Source: Symbiodinium natans
Taxonomy: Eukaryota > Sar > Dinophyceae > Suessiales > Symbiodiniaceae
Direction: 5' to 3'
Assembly: GCA_905221605.1 (NCBI GenBank)
Contig: CAJNDS010000557.1
Coordinates: 779,182 to 843,181, forward strand
DNA length: 64,000 bases
Shown here: positions 1-12,157 of the stretch, piece after piece
Layout of the letters: each line of letters begins with the position of its first letter
Position numbering within the stretch: the stretch's first letter is position 1
Position numbers and translations under genes: made by a program
The notes under the pieces: generated by a model
Told to the model about the DNA's origin: nothing
The model's database searches: none
The model's input: only the letters and a program-made list of their open reading frames with translations

Positions 1-50
1 CAGGGCAATGTGAGGGATGGCTACGAGTGCTGCTGCATCTTTGCTTTCAC

Positions 51-512
<462 letters not shown>

Positions 513-799
513 CTGCACCAAAGAATAGGAGCACCACCCTTGGTGACGGCGAAGCCTGGTGGCTTCGGTGTTGTAGAGGTGGTGGACAGATCGAAGCGAT
601 ACCGGCGATACCTTGGCCTTCTTTGCAAGCAACTCGAGAAAGTGCTCTCGGGATTTTCCGCGGATTGGTTTCTGCAGATTCCACAACGCACTGAAACGCC
701 CGGCAAGGTGGCACCTGTAACGTTGGAGCTCGCCGGAGCTTCGTAAGATCCCCCGGTTCTTGCAAAGCAAACGGAAGCACACAACGGATGCTTGAGGGA

Positions 800-2690
800 G
801 CCCTTGCCGTCAGGACATCTGCAATGACCTCCTGACGGTCTATGTAGATGCAGAACGAAGTCGCCGGGCCGAGGAAACACCCAAAGATGGTGTGCGGACC
901 TTGCAGGATCAAAAAACCCGACTCCCGTCCTCCCCATCGGCTGCAAGCCTTCACCCACCGAACCTCAGCCGCTCTGATCGCTCAGGGCTCCGTGGCTGTG
1001 GCACTGATCCTGTGCTGAGGTGGACTTGCAGCTGGCCTTTGTTCGCATGGGCGGGTCGCGGCATGCCACAGACTCATCATGAAGGATGCGAGAAGGGAGC
1101 ACGCATGACAGCACACGCAGCCTGGGCATTGTGAGGCTTGCCACATGATGATGCTCAGGCTAGACGTGCGGTGCCCATCCGTGGTTTTGGGCAATGGCAA
1201 GGAGTGATTCTCTTGGCTGTCTTATTTGTGCATGTCAACCTCGAGTCCCAAGAAGCCAAGGACGCAAACATCGTCACACACGTGGCCCGCGGCCGAGAGA
1301 GGCGTTGTTTCGGATCTTCATGGAGCACCGGGAGTTGCGCATCTGGGGGCTTGGGGGTTCAAGCGCCCCTTAAACTCCCAAACCCCCCCCCCCCCCCTCC
1401 CCTCCCGCCCCTTCCCCTCAAGCAGTCTGTAAAACCCGAGGTGCGCCTGCTGGCGGCCAGCGTAGAGAATGCTCCGCTGGCAGCAGAGGCGGGATGGGGG
1501 TTGCGAATTCGGAGACTTTGGGCCGACCAGGGGTTTTTCCAATGTTCAGAGTGGTAGCCCCCACACACAGATACACCGACACACCCACACCGATACGCCG
1601 TTCTGCGCCCTCGCTCCGGTCGGCGTAACAGCGTATCGAGGTATCGGCGTATCAGCAGGGGACTCTTCCGATCTGGAGTTTGCACGAAGTGCGTGGGTCC
1701 AGCGGTCCAGCCAAATAATTATCAGTGTGCTTTTTCATTCTGCAAAGGTCGGTTTCTTAGCTCCAGAAACCTGCGCTCTACCACTGACACATCCGGGCTA
1801 AACCCTCAACCCTAAACCCTCAACCCTAAGCCCTAAACTCTAAACCCTAAGCCCTAAACCCCAAACCCTAAACCCTCAAGTGCCGACTCTCTGAAGCAGG
1901 CGCTTCAGAGGGACAACCTGGACAATGTGAAGCTCATCATGCGATCCATGGAGCGCCACGTGGCCAGCGCGGCTTCTCAACTCTGGCTCAGAGAGAACCA
2001 GGGTTTAGGGTTTAGGGTTTAGGGTTTAGGGTTTAGGGTTTAGGGTTTAGGGCCACACAGTTACCTTATGGGGGTTTCCGAAAGGGGGGGGGTACGCTTT
2101 TGGGGGGTCCATTCAAGGGGATTTTATTCTCTTGAGGATATAAGTACCCCTATTTTGGGAAATTCCCTTGTAGGCTTAATAGAGTAGCAGAAAACAAGAG
2201 CGAGTTTCATGCTAGTAGTAGGAGTCCCTTCTAATCAGGACCCCAAGAAGATGCCCCCTAATTTTTGGCAACCTCACAATATCAGGGTTGTTACAGATGA
2301 CCCTGCTTAAGAATCCCATTGAGCGTTTTTATAAAAACCCTCTTTGCACCCTAAGTTTTGGAGACGTCACAATATCAAGGTGTTTTTTCAGATGACCCTG
2401 CTTAAGAATCCTATTTGGGTCCCACTCCGTGACTCTGGAGACCGAGGTGCTGAGGTTTCCGAGGCGGGATGCCTGCTTATTGGGCATCTGTGCCCTGGCG
2501 CCCAGCACAAGGCACTTTGTGTCGGATCATGTGATCTCCTGGCTCTTCGCTCTGTTTTTGGTGCGAGTGCAGTGCTCTGAGGCTCCGGAACGGCGGCGAA
2601 GTCCGGAGACCTGAGGCCGGCCCCGGCGCTCAGAAGAATCTCCAGGGACTTGGCCGGCCCAGCTGCTTGATCAGCAACGCGGAGAGCACC
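800..2690. other. Intergenic/strand-switch stretch without a supportable gene
   Basis: Between the minus-strand exons and the first plus-strand exon I see no exon with consistent splice signals. It holds a short pyrimidine run (1380-1430), a CCCTAAA array (1798-1878), a TTTAGGG array (2002-2052) and a long copy of an inverted-repeat element (about 2066-2280). Promoter elements could not be identified; dinoflagellates rarely use a canonical TATA box. Confidence 0.4.
2066..2280. mobile_element. MITE-like element, family M1 (long or degenerate copy)
   Basis: Begins with GGGGGTTTCCGAAA and contains the family signatures 'aattcccttgtag' and 'aggaccccaagaag' before a TTTTTGGCAAC-type end. The same words, in the same order, occur in copies near 12.03, 37.74, 54.99 and 57.08 kb (the last on the other strand). 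No coding capacity. Confidence 0.55.
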
Positions 2691-2694
2691 CCAG

Positions 2695-3080
2695 GTGCGG
2701 GTCAAGGCCCACCGGGACTGCCAGAACTCGCTTTGCCGGGAAGGTGCGTCCGAGCCCCGTCTGAGCCCGAGTCGGGGTCGGAAGCTCCTTCGGTTGCCGA
2801 TGCCGAGGATGGAAACGATTGTGGACATCTTGACTCTGCACATGAAGGAGGCCCTGGGCACGAGGCTCTTGACTTTGGGGAGGGGCGGGGGTTCTCTCGG
2901 GGGGAGCAGGTTCGAAGCTGTGCAAACAAGGCGCACATGATGATGCAGGACCATGGATGCCCCCTTGACCTTCTGCACATGTCTGCACGGGGGAATGCCT
3001 TAAGACCCACACAATCGAAATGCCAGAGGAGAAGGTGAAGGAAGCCGAAATCAAGCAGCATCCCTGGCCCTTGATTCGAG
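2695..3080 (+). CDS. Exon cluster of an unidentified plus-strand gene
   Basis: Exon 2695-2743 reads VRVKAHRDCQNSLCRE between an AG acceptor and a GTGCGT donor. Exon 2808-2847 reads METIVDILTLHMK after AG and before a GA donor. A third likely exon, about 3034-3080, reads VKEAEIKQHPWPLIR. The chosen frames have strongly G/C-rich third positions, unlike the alternatives. The first two exons do not join in phase, so an intervening exon is missing from this model. Product not recognised. Confidence 0.35.
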
Positions 3081-3434
3081 GGCTTTGAGAGCAGACGTCG
3101 CAGCAGTGCAAAAGTGTGCCCAGGCGCCAGAGACAGGAGGAGGTGGAACTCGGGCTGGTGCGAGAGCGCGCGCCTGCTGGGGGCCCTTCCCTGTAAAAGG
3201 GGGGAAGTGCAGCAGAAGCAGAGAGATAGAGAGTGATGGAATCTCCTGAAGGGAGTCGCTTGCAGGCTTGTGGGAGAGAGGGCGAGTCGTGTAGGTGTTG
3301 GCTTGTGAGGTGAACACATTCTCCTCCGCCAAGTTGGGCCTCAAGGATCCCTCTTTGTACTTTGGCATCTTCTCACATGGCATGCCAAATCAGTGACCTT
3401 CACAGGACCGAATCATGAAGGTGCAGGCCAACCT

Positions 3435-3536
3435 TGAGCTACGAGCTGCTGGGGCCTCAGAACATCTCGCACAGTTCGGAGGGGACTTGCTGCCGGCAGC
3501 ACCTGATGACCACTTGCGGGCAGTTTGCGTGCTCGG
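3435..3536 (+). CDS. Possible exon of a Cys-rich protein
   Basis: One frame reads SYELLGPQNISHSS followed by EGTCCRQHLMTTCGQFACS; the CCxxxxxxTCGQFxC spacing resembles a Cys-rich module. A competing frame (LELRAAGASEHLAQFGG) is also open. A GT donor (GTAACTTT) follows at about 3536. Splicing to neighbours is unresolved, so the call is weak. Confidence 0.25.
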
Positions 3537-3731
3537 TAACTTTTGGGTGGCGCGTGCCAGTCCGAGATCGGCTCCGACTACAATTGCCGTCGATTCCCGT
3601 GTGTGTTCTTTTGGGCTTTGGAGACTTGCTCCAAGGGGTCCACCCGTGGCAGGAAGCTGTGATGGTCGCTCGTGTCGCTTGGGATGCCAGCAAAACCTCG
3701 ACGCCTCGTATCACAACATCCAGCCTGACAT

Positions 3732-3800
3732 CGCAGCCGAACAGCCTAACAGCCGAACAGCCTAACAGCCTAACAGCCTAACAGCCTAACAGCCTAACAG
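3732..3800. repeat. Short tandem repeat (CAGCCTAA)n
   Basis: Direct repeats of an octamer-like unit 'cagcctaa' and 'cagccgaa', about nine copies, unrelated to the telomere-like heptamer arrays. Confidence 0.8.
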
Positions 3801-4503
3801 CCCAAAACCCCCACCACTCCCTGAAGCGACCATGCATCCTTCCCTCAAAGTGCTTGTTCCCTCCGTCTCAGCCGCAGTTCTCATCTTTCGCAACCCGAAC
3901 ACCATGGAAACCCTTCTCTCGAAAGGCTTGGCAGAAGCTCGTCGACAAGGAGGCCAGGGTTGTGCTTGGATTCGGATGTTCTCTTGTTGGATGGCTTCGG
4001 GCTTCACATGCGCGCATGTCCCCCGCGCGCACGTGCCCCGTGGTGGAGAGAAGTGCTGTTGATTGCTCAATATTGAATATTGCTCAATCTTGCTCACATG
4101 GATACAGTGGGCCCCTCTGGTTGTCCATGTCCAGGCATGTGACGGCCTTGGGATGCATGACATGTGGCTGTCAAGGTGATGGGCGGGCGCGTGATGAACG
4201 CAGCGTTGCAGGCTGGCGTCGCTTTGTTGAGCGCGACTTCAATGTTCAGCCGTGCCCCCTGTACACCCACTTGACCCTACTGGCACAGCTTGTGCCCGGT
4301 CTGGAGCTTCTGGCCAGCACGCAGTATCTTTAGTGTCGGTTCACTCTTTGATCTCCTTGCCTTCGGAGAGGCGCTGCTTCTGCTCGTCGTCGGCAACTCC
4401 GGGGCATTGCTGCTGCCCCCAGCATGACGCGGTCGAACTTAGCCAGTTCAGTGGGTTTAGCATCCTTTCAGCTCTCAGAAAGCTCTCAGGCGACAGCTTT
4501 CCG

Positions 4504-5040
4504 GGAACTTCTTCGCCTACCACATGAACAAGCTGCTGGAGCTAGCAAAGGGCTTGCGACACGCGCAGATCCTCATGGCCCTCTGGGGTTTGAGTACAGC
4601 ACCTCGAGGTTGCCCCCATGTTTAGGGTTTAGGGTTTAGGGTTTAGGGTTTTCGGCCAAGTGCAGGATCTGGGCGAAGAATTCTTGGATGCGGCCAAGGA
4701 GGCAAAGGAGGAGAAGGTGCGACGCGTCGGGGCAAGATGGCTCGCGAGGTTCTCCTGTGCCACCGTGAGGACATGAGGCGAGGCAAGAGAAAGCCCAGCA
4801 CTGAAGCGGAATCGGAATCTGAGTTTGCTGCGGGCCAAGCGTGCCAAGAGCAGCAGATGAGTGCACAGTAACCTGGATGCACCAAACCCGACGCCAAGGA
4901 AGATGGAAAAAACAAGCCGCCACCCAGGCCAGTCACGGCGTTCTATGTAAGTGGTACTCACTCTCCTTCTGAAGCTGATGAAGCTGCAAGGATGCGGAAC
5001 AAGATGGGGAAGGTGGAAGTCCCAACCGGGCCGGCCTGGG
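4504..5040 (+). CDS. Exon cluster of an unidentified Lys/Glu/Ala-rich protein
   Basis: Four coding segments: about 4504-4580 (FFAYHMNKLLELAKGLRHAQ), 4659-4750 after an AG acceptor (QDLGEEFLDAAKEAKEEKVR), about 4780-4858 (GKRKPSTEAESESEFAAG) and about 4965-5035 (EADEAARMRNKMGKVEVPTG). Third positions are mostly G/C. Segments one and two are separated by a TTTAGGG array (4620-4650). The composition suggests helical or coiled-coil character. Probably the 5' part of the same gene or genes that continue to about 14 kb. No family recognised. Confidence 0.4.
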
Positions 5041-5198
5041 TCTCAGGAAATTCGGGGACTTGAGCAACAATGAGTGTTTCGGCGTTCACATGCGCACAGA
5101 TGTACAATTCTGCAGAAAGAGATACTACCGAAGGGTTCGCAGCTACAGGACGCTCCCTTGAGAGCCTTCAGAGTTGCCCCACCCGCCTTTCCAGCTGT

Positions 5199-5300
5199 CC
5201 CTAAACCCTAAACCCTAAACCCTAAACCCTAAACCCTAAACCCTAAACCCTAAACCCTAAACCCTAAACCCTAAACCCGAAACCCTAAACCCTAAAACCC
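5199..5300. repeat. CCCTAAA telomere-like array
   Basis: About 14 near-perfect CCCTAAA heptamers in tandem with one CCCGAAA. From 5370 to 5555 a degenerate G-strand array of (TTTAAGG)-like units follows. Confidence 0.95.
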
Positions 5301-5605
5301 CCTTAAAGACTTTGTGTCTTCAGGAACGTCAAGCCATGGGCTCGCAGCGGCCTCAGCCCGCACGGTTTGCTGTAGGGTTTCAGGGTTTAAGGGTTTAAGG
5401 GTTTAACGGTTGAAGGCTTTCAAGGGTTTAAGGCTTCTAAGGGTTTAAGGGCTTAAAGGTTTAAGGCTTTCAAGGATTTTAAGGCTTTCAAGGGTTTAAG
5501 AGTTTGAGGGTTCAAGGCAAGGTTTAAGGCAAGTTTAAGGTTTCAGGGCTTTCTATTGTTTACGGGGAAGAGAGTTGGAGCCGAAGCTCTTCAGCCGAGC
5601 TGCCC

Positions 5606-5716
5606 CTCCCTAAACCCTAAACCCTAAACCCTAAACCCTAAACCCTAAACCCTAAACCCTAAACCCTAAACCCTAAACCCTAAACCCTAAACCCTAAACC
5701 CTAAACCCTAAACCCC
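5606..5716. repeat. CCCTAAA telomere-like array
   Basis: About 15 perfect tandem CCCTAAA heptamers in a stretch without a clear exon. Flanking DNA is unique, so this is an interstitial array, not a chromosome end. Confidence 0.97.
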
Positions 5717-6023
5717 TGCTCTTCTGCGAGGCTGGAGTCCCTGTCCCTGAAGTGCCAGGTGCTCGTGGATGTCCCGAGCCCAGGATTCCCCCCGAAAGCT
5801 TCGGGGAGTGAGACTCCGAAGGATGGAGCGTACCGTATATTATGCGACGTTATGCAGAATGGCGCGTGATGTGGAACAGAATGGACTATGAGTAGGGCTG
5901 AATAGAGCAGAGTAGGAGAGGCAGTGGGCAGCGTTTTCTTTGCCAGTTCCTGCCTCTCAGGCACTCCGAGGGCATGCCGCAAAGGATCGTCCTGCCATCG
6001 TGGTCAAGACCTGCGTCCCCGCC

Positions 6024-7360
6024 ATGCAGGGCCTTCTGTGGGCCTTTTTTGTTTGCCTCTTGTGCCCATTCTTTGCTGTAAGTAAGAACCGAAGAGCCAG
6101 AGGCAAAGAGTTCTCACGGCAGGTCGGCTGTTCTTGCTCATCTTCGAGCCGGACGCTTGGGGAAGTGAACTTGCTGTACTTGGTGTAGAAAGGCGAGTGG
6201 TGTGCAGACAGAAAAGGTATGCAGCGATGTCAGCTCAACGATGTTCTCACGAGGGGCCTTGGGGGGCGATAGGGGATCAGGTACTGGGCCAGAGCCTTCC
6301 TTTACATGGCTGTGGTCAAAGGGCAGGTTACAGGCCTTGGAGGCTGCGGTTCGATCAGCTATCATGAAACCTGCAAGGCATCACAAGGCCCTCGTGCAGA
6401 AGGCAAGCGGGTCTTATGCGCGTGGACGGCCGAGTTGTGAAGAGAATTCCTGATGTAGCCCAGCTTTTGTGATGGCTCGTCTGAAGAACTTTTGGAATGC
6501 TATTGTGTTGATGCGAGAAAGTGAGAATGCTTCCGTCAACGCCTTCAGTAGCATGGCCCACAGGTTTCCAGCATTGCACTGCGTATTGCAGCACTGGTTG
6601 GGTGCGGACCCCTCAAAAAGATCCATGTTTCCACCCCTTCGACAGGCAAACGATCAAGGCAGGAATAGATGCCGCCACGTGGAGGCCATGGCTTCACTTG
6701 CCAATGGATAGTAAGAGTAAGAATAGTAGTAAAAAATAATAGTAATAATAACAACAACAATAAAGGAAGAGAACAATCATAGTAATAGTAATGATAGTTA
6801 TAATGATAATAGTAGTAATAATCATAGTAATATTAAGCATAGTAATAAGTAGAAGAAGAAGAATAATCATGATAATTTTGGATTGAATTTTTGCACAGAC
6901 TCTTGGCAGTTGAAGCTGCGAAACACCGTCGTCGCTGAAGATCGGCAGTTTGACGAGGTGGCCGATTACAGCGGGTGGGAGTTTAGGATTTAGGGTTTAG
7001 GGTTTAGGGTTTAGGGTTTAGGGAACCATGGGAGCCCTTGCGCCAACGCTTGCTGGGCGAGAAGCGATTGACTCTGATTCAGGTTCTGAGTCTAGTTTTT
7101 ATGCTAGAGAGACCCTGGAATATTCCTGGGGTTCACACGGGAGTCTGCATCTAGGAGTAGCCCGCCGGTCTTTGGGAAAAAGTTTGGGAACATTGGGGAA
7201 CAAGGAGTGTCACGGGCATGCTGACAGTGCTAGTTGGCGCGAACCATACAAGCTTCTGATGAACGGGACCTGACGTGCGTCCTGGGGCCAGATCTTCAAG
7301 CACATGGCCAGCATGAAGACGGCCCTCATCAGCGCCTTGCGAACGCACAGTGAGGACAGC
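6024..7360 (+). CDS. Exon cluster of an unidentified protein
   Basis: Candidate exons: about 6024-6116 (hydrophobic stretch MQGLLWAFFVCLLCPFFAVS, a possible membrane or signal segment), 6469-6711 (LKNFWNAIVLMRESENASV and onward, open for 80 codons), 6915-6975 after an AG acceptor (LKLRNTVVAEDRQFDEVADY) and about 7290-7345 (IFKHMASMKTALISALRTHS). The 6915 exon is followed within 10 nt by a TTTAGGG array. An (AAT/AGT)n-rich tract fills 6715-6880. The segments fit one gene on the plus strand but their joins are not proven. Function unknown. Confidence 0.4.
6715..6885. repeat. AT-rich trinucleotide-like tract
   Basis: Imperfect repeats of aat/agt/ata units forming a 170 bp low-complexity intron interior. 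Confidence 0.8.
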
Positions 7361-7739
7361 TCATGTGAGCATCGCATCTGAAGCGCCCCAGATATTCGTA
7401 TCACTGCCTGGCAGAAATAGCCGCCCCTGCACGATTCTTTAGGCAAAGTCTCGGAGATTCGAAGTGTCGTAAAGCTGCGTGGGCTGCGCCGCGTGCTCGC
7501 AGAACTCCCCTGTCATCAGTGCGGCCGCAGCCCCGAGTTCGAGAGCAGGGTGCCGGGTTGAGGGTTTCATTCGTACCGCCGAAGCTTCACGGAAAGCCTT
7601 GCCAGTCCCGTTCTGTGGCTTCGATAGTGGTTTGCTCATGGTGCTGGCAAAGCTTGGGCAATCTGAGAAGTCCTTGTAATGAATAGAATATAACTATAAT
7701 ATGAGTAGATAAATAGCCAAATATTTCTAGATATTTACA

Positions 7740-7757
7740 TGTATGTATATCTATTAG

Positions 7758-7792
<35 letters not shown>
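7740..7792. repeat. (TA)n microsatellite
   Basis: Alternating TA with 'tgta' interruptions. Similar (TA)n tracts occur at 29463-29565, 42750-42790, 48534-48596, 51515-51612 and 63595-63645, all between exons or in non-coding DNA. Confidence 0.9.
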
Positions 7793-8414
7793 AAGTTCAA
7801 TACATAGAAGCTTGTAAGTTCAGAGCTTTGGCTCAGTCCCTCAGGTGTTCTCGGTACTGGCGAGACTGCGAGCTGGGAGCTGAGATTGCCGAGCTCGGGT
7901 TCCCCGCTGTTTGATTCACGCTTTCCTGGGGCTCCTGCCTTTTGAAGCGGGTTCTGTAGGTTGTGGGGCAAAACCTTCCAACGAACAACGAAGTTTAAGC
8001 AGGCTTAAGGAGTCCACGTAGGGGATCCGTTTGTAGATTTCGCTGTGTTTCTTCAATTCTTCTCTCGCAGGAGCTGGCGCTGCTCTCTGCGTTGTGACCT
8101 CAGACTACCAGAGCCGTCTGGGTACGAGACCACCGAGAGGGTCAGCGTCTGTAGGCCGGCCGGCATGCCAGTTGCTGGCTCCGAAGCGGAGAAGCACTGG
8201 CAGGCGGGAGTCTACTGAGGAATGCGTGGGATGCGGAGGTAGAAGCTACGGTGCAGCTACACCTTCTAGGTCCAGGTACACCTTGCCTTGTGTGCAGCCT
8301 TGCAAGTCGCGTGCGACTTGCGCTAGTTACTTGGTACTTTGTTCGGGTTCAAACACAGCGAGTAAAGATCACTTCATGACACTAGCTGACAACAAACCTC
8401 GCGTCGCCTGTTGC

Positions 8415-9160
8415 GCGTCTCTTGAGCCAAGTCTCGTCGAGGCAGCGTTGGTGCAAGCAGGAGGGGAAGACACCGAGTGGATCGTCCGCCAGGCAGGGGT
8501 ACGGTCACTGTCCATGAAGTATGGCAGCGATTTTGAGGGCAGTCGCCGGAAGTTGGATGGAAGGGAGATGGACCTCTCAGACCACAAAACAGTAAAGCAA
8601 GCACTGAAGCGCTAAAGAACTCGGCGCTCGGAACGTTTAAAGCGAGTAGAAGCGACTCTTGCTCCGAGTACTCCATGACTTACCTGAAGGCTGCCACGCG
8701 ACTCCGCCGGGCCTTGGAAGAGACGAAGAAGGGTGCTCGGCGCTCAGTGTTGCCAGATGAGCACCACTCGCAGGCACCACCCCTCCCATGTCCTCCCTAA
8801 CCCTAAACCCTAAACCCTAAACCCTTAATCCTTGGGAAATGCGAACTTCTGCAGGACCATCGCATCGAAACCCAGGGTCTGAAGCCCCAGGAGCTCCAGG
8901 GCAATGGAGCCACAGCCTCAGGACTCTTTGATGCCGTGGTAGGCTCCCTTCATCTCGTTTCGCTGGTCCTTTTTGTGAATCTCACTTGAAAGCGTGCACA
9001 TCACAGCTGGTTTCAGATATCCCCTGGCATCCCCCACAGGCCGCTCAGGGGCCCCAAAAGTGGGGAGACTGAGGAGTGGCTCACGCCGCGGCTGCGCGAG
9101 GAGGTGCGGAACATGATCGAGGTGGCAGAGGCTGCAGGGGTGGGTTAAGAGGAGGTAGGC
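8415..9160 (+). CDS. Exon cluster of an unidentified charged protein
   Basis: Coding-like segments: 8462-8615 (EDTEWIVRQAG, then MKYGSDFEGSRRKLDGREM), about 8673-8745 (YLKAATRLRRALEETKKGAR), 8856-8920 after AG (DHRIETQGLKPQELQGNG) and about 9062-9150 (GETEEWLTPRLREEVRNMIE). All have G/C-rich third positions and are separated by short CCCTAAA arrays. They look like pieces of one long helical protein continuing from the upstream cluster. No catalytic motif or known domain recognised. Confidence 0.4.
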
Positions 9161-9239
9161 GGCATTGTTGCCGTGAGCCCCGGGGCAGGTAGCATACACT
9201 GCAAACGACATGGCCGACTACATCGCATGGCATAGCAAG

Positions 9240-9500
9240 GAAACGAAAACCGTGAACGCTAAACCCTAAAGCCTAGTTAGACCCTAAATCCGCTACCCTC
9301 AACACCTAAACCCTGAACCCTGACCCCTAAACTTCCTAAACCCCTAGACCTGACCTTAAATCCCCTATGGACCCCCTTTTTGACCCTGAACCCTAAACCC
9401 TAAACCCTAACCCCTAAACCCTAAACCCTAAACCCTAAACCCTAAGCCCTAAACCTTAAACCCTAATCCGAAACCCTAAACCCTGAACACTAAACCCTTC
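9240..9500. repeat. Degenerate then regular CCCTAAA array
   Basis: From 9257 to 9380 the heptamers are degenerate (Ccctagacc, ctgaccc), then near-perfect from 9386 to 9460. A G-strand TTTAGGG array follows at 9579-9622, after the intervening exon. A decay gradient within one array is visible. Confidence 0.85.
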
Positions 9501-9505
9501 CAGGG

Positions 9506-10650
9506 ACTCGGCGCCGACGCCTTCAAGGCACGCTGGGCCGAGGCCGAGGCCGGGTCCCGTGGATTGTCCTGCCATTGCGGGTTTAGGGTTTAGGGTTTAG
9601 GGTTTAGGGTTAGGGTTTAGGGTAGGCGGGGGGGGGGGGCATGTTTTTTTTTGCTTCGTGCGCCTTCCAGGAGCCAGATCGCTGGAATGCCATCTACCGC
9701 AAGCAGCAGCAGTTGGCCGCGCAAGCCAAGTACAGGCTCCACGGGTCCGGGGGATCTCGGAGGGGGGGGAGAGCAGTTTACCGGGGGAAGAGACGAAACA
9801 TGATTTCCTTTTTGCCCTAAGCCCTAGAAACCCTCCATGAGCCCTGGCACAGGGAAGACAAGATCAAGGCCAAAGAGCTGGGGATTGCCCGCGGCCCAGC
9901 CATGCTGAGCCGATGTCCAGACGCATTTTCTGCATCATGGCTCATGACCCTTTGCAATTGCTGAATGCAGATTTGCGTAGTGTCGAGATGGATTGTTCGG
10001 GTGGCGCGCAGACGTATGAAGAGTTCCACCGCCGGGAGCTGGCGGAGATTGCGGAAAGAGGCCCGGGAGTTGTTTCCTCTCACCGTGGGCCTTGCGATGT
10101 TCTGGACGGCCAGGGAATCCCCTATTAAGTCTTATTAACTGCCTTCTAACCTGGGCGCACACAAAAAGAAACCCTTCGAAACCTCGGATCCTTCTCAGCG
10201 CCCTGCCCAGAAGCGGCCGAAGATGAGTCCAGCAGTAGCGGCATCTCGGGCTTCACCGGAGACGCCGAGGAAGTCGGTGCCCGGCTCAGGGGAGCGCCCA
10301 GGAGCCCAGGAGCTCTGAAGGCTGAAGGCTGTGGGAAGACGATTTCGTGTAGCCAGTTTGTGATCCACGAGGCGAGGTCGTCGTGGAGGAGGAGGAGCTG
10401 AACTTCGAGGAGGAGGCCGCAGCAAGCCGAGAAATGCCAGTTGTGAAGAGGGTGTTCTTGAGAGGGGTTTCTCGCTTGGGAAACAAGCCATATTTTTGAG
10501 GTGCTCATGGGTGCAAATCGGCAGTGAATCCGAAACCCTGGCGCAGGATGTCTTCGGCCAGCAGCAGTGGGTTCGTGCCATTGGCTTTGGCCAGCATGAC
10601 GAGGCCCGCGAAAAGAAGCGAAAGGGGGTACCCTTTTCGGAGGTTCCTTG
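9506..10650 (+). CDS. Exon cluster, Glu/Ala/Gln-rich unidentified protein
   Basis: Segments with AG acceptors: 9507-9558 (GLGADAFKARWAEAEAG), 9671-9730 (EPDRWNAIYRKQQQLAAQAK), about 9855-9913 (EDKIKAKELGIARGPAMLS), 10012-10060 (TYEEFHRRELAEIAER), about 10368-10465 (GEVVVEEEELNFEEEAAASR) and 10516-10650 (IGSESETLAQDVFGQQQWVR, then an in-frame TGA at 10648-10650 if unspliced). Frames were chosen by third-position G/C and splice sites. The acidic tract at 10370 and basic KKRKG near 10615 are notable. Probably continuous with the clusters on either side. Confidence 0.45.
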
Positions 10651-10816
10651 AGTCAGGATTGCGCCAATTATTCCATGCTCCCCCCAACCTTTCCTCCCAA
10701 AACTTCCCTGGTATGCTTCAAGAGGCCTCTGGATGAAAGAGGGTTGTAGGGTTTTGGGGTTTTAGGGTTTCAGGGCTTCAGGGTACCTCAAAGCCCGTCT
10801 TCTCTCTGGATCAGGA

Positions 10817-11794
10817 GGACTTCGACCGAGTTTGGCGGAAACCGTTCACGGACGTCTCCCGTTTGCAATGCAGTGCCTCGCTGCTTTTGAGACTGCTCAT
10901 CGGCGTACCATGGGCATTGCTGATTCTAAGAGCGTTCAAACTCTGACTTGGCCGAGCCATGGATGCTGCCGTTCCTGCTCTTGCCGCTTCAACTGTTCTC
11001 GCTGTCTGTCTGCGGCGATCAGGCCTTCATGCGGGCTTTGCCAGAACGGGCTCCGCCGGGCAGCGTCTGGGCCATTGAGGCCTGGATGCTTCGATGGGGA
11101 TTGCGGACCGTCCTTCCTAGAAGTGCGCCAGAGCAACCCAAACAAGAAGCCAGTCACTCGGAGCACCCTGGCTTCCCCTACGAGAGTTACCTCCTTAAAC
11201 GCACAGCTAGAGCTGATCAGTTTCAAGGGGGGTTTGATGTCATCTCTTCTCGAAGGTGTCCCTCATAGTTCTCCCCAGGGCCTGATTTAGGGCTGACAGG
11301 GGCTAGGGATGGTTTTCCGAGTGACCATATTCGGTACTTTTCTCAGTCTTTTTGGGCTGACAAGGCCTTTTGGGGGGGGGCTACACGCGGAAGTCCTCTT
11401 TACATGATTGTTCCCTGAGGGAGCCTCCCCCTCTTGCTTGAGCTTTCGTCACCCAGAAGTTGGTGCTTGCATGACAGCCCTAAACATGTGAATCCCACAG
11501 AAGGTTCAGACACCATCTGCTTGCTAGTTGCTGGGACATGCGGCCGCATCGACTCGGGTAGCCCGAAGACTTGGGTCTGACAAGGTGTCATCCCAGGTTG
11601 TGGTTGGTTCTGAAACGGTTGATAGAAGAAAGCTGTATGAGAAAGGCTCGAAGCAACCAGGGAAGATCTCCACATCCCCCGGATCTCTTGGGGGGCCTCT
11701 GTCGTTCCGGTGTCTCCGTGAGGCCGCGCAGCGCCGCCGCGAGATCATCGAGCAGGAGCGCAAGACTGGCACCCTTCTGGCTGGCTCTTCGTAA
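10817..11794 (+). CDS. Exon cluster, unidentified protein
   Basis: Segments: about 10820-10850 (DFDRVWRKPF), about 11020-11100 (QAFMRALPERAPPGSVWAIE), 11123-11230 in a different frame (QSNPNKKPVTRSTLASPTRV) and 11730-11794 (AAQRRREIIEQERKTGTLLA). The last follows 'ctccgtgag' as a possible acceptor and ends in a TAA unless spliced. Frame choice in 11.0-11.25 kb is uncertain because two frames stay open. Confidence 0.35.
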
Positions 11795-11796
11795 GG

Positions 11797-11878
11797 AGTG
11801 AGGGGAGTGAGGTGCCCTATATCATCCCTTAAGGAAAAAGTATGTATAGGGCCCGAAAATGTTCCCTCATTATAGCAG
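11797..11878. mobile_element. MITE-like element, family M2
   Basis: About 80 bp with arms 'gtgaggggagtgagg' and 'ttccctcattatag' around a core containing 'gtatgtatagggccc'. Its reverse complement aligns with the element at 60274-60375, which shares 'gggccctatgtatag' and 'cctcattccctcac'. No ORF. Confidence 0.55.
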
Positions 11879-12026
11879 AGAGAGAGGATGCATCCTAAGT
11901 AGCTGGTCGTGGCCACAACCTGCGCAGGCGGAGAAGAGCGGAGAGCCCCTGGAGGCCACGTGGGCACGGGGGGAGACCCTCTGAGGAGTTGGAGACCTGT
12001 TTAAAGAGCCTTTGAAAAAGTATTTT

Positions 12027-12130
12027 AAGGGGGTTTCCGAAATTAGGGGTGCCTTTTTGGGGTCCTTGTTTTCAGGGAATCCTACTATTTGGGGGTCTTT
12101 TTTCGGGCTATCTTCGTAAAGCCCCGTATC
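12027..12130. mobile_element. MITE-like element, family M1
   Basis: Starts GGGGGTTTCCGAAATTAGGGG and ends CTTCGTAAAGCCCC, an imperfect inverted repeat. Internal words 'ggggtccttg' and 'gggaatcctactatttggg' match the copies at 54.99 and 57.08 kb. It ends about 27 nt before a likely exon (acceptor 'cgcacag' at 12151-12157). Confidence 0.65.
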
Positions 12131-12157
12131 ACAAGAACCTCTTTGAGTTTCGCACAG

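Noticed and set aside
5606-5716. Possible true telomere or chromosome end
   Set aside because: All arrays are short, flanked on both sides by unique exons, and occur in both orientations.
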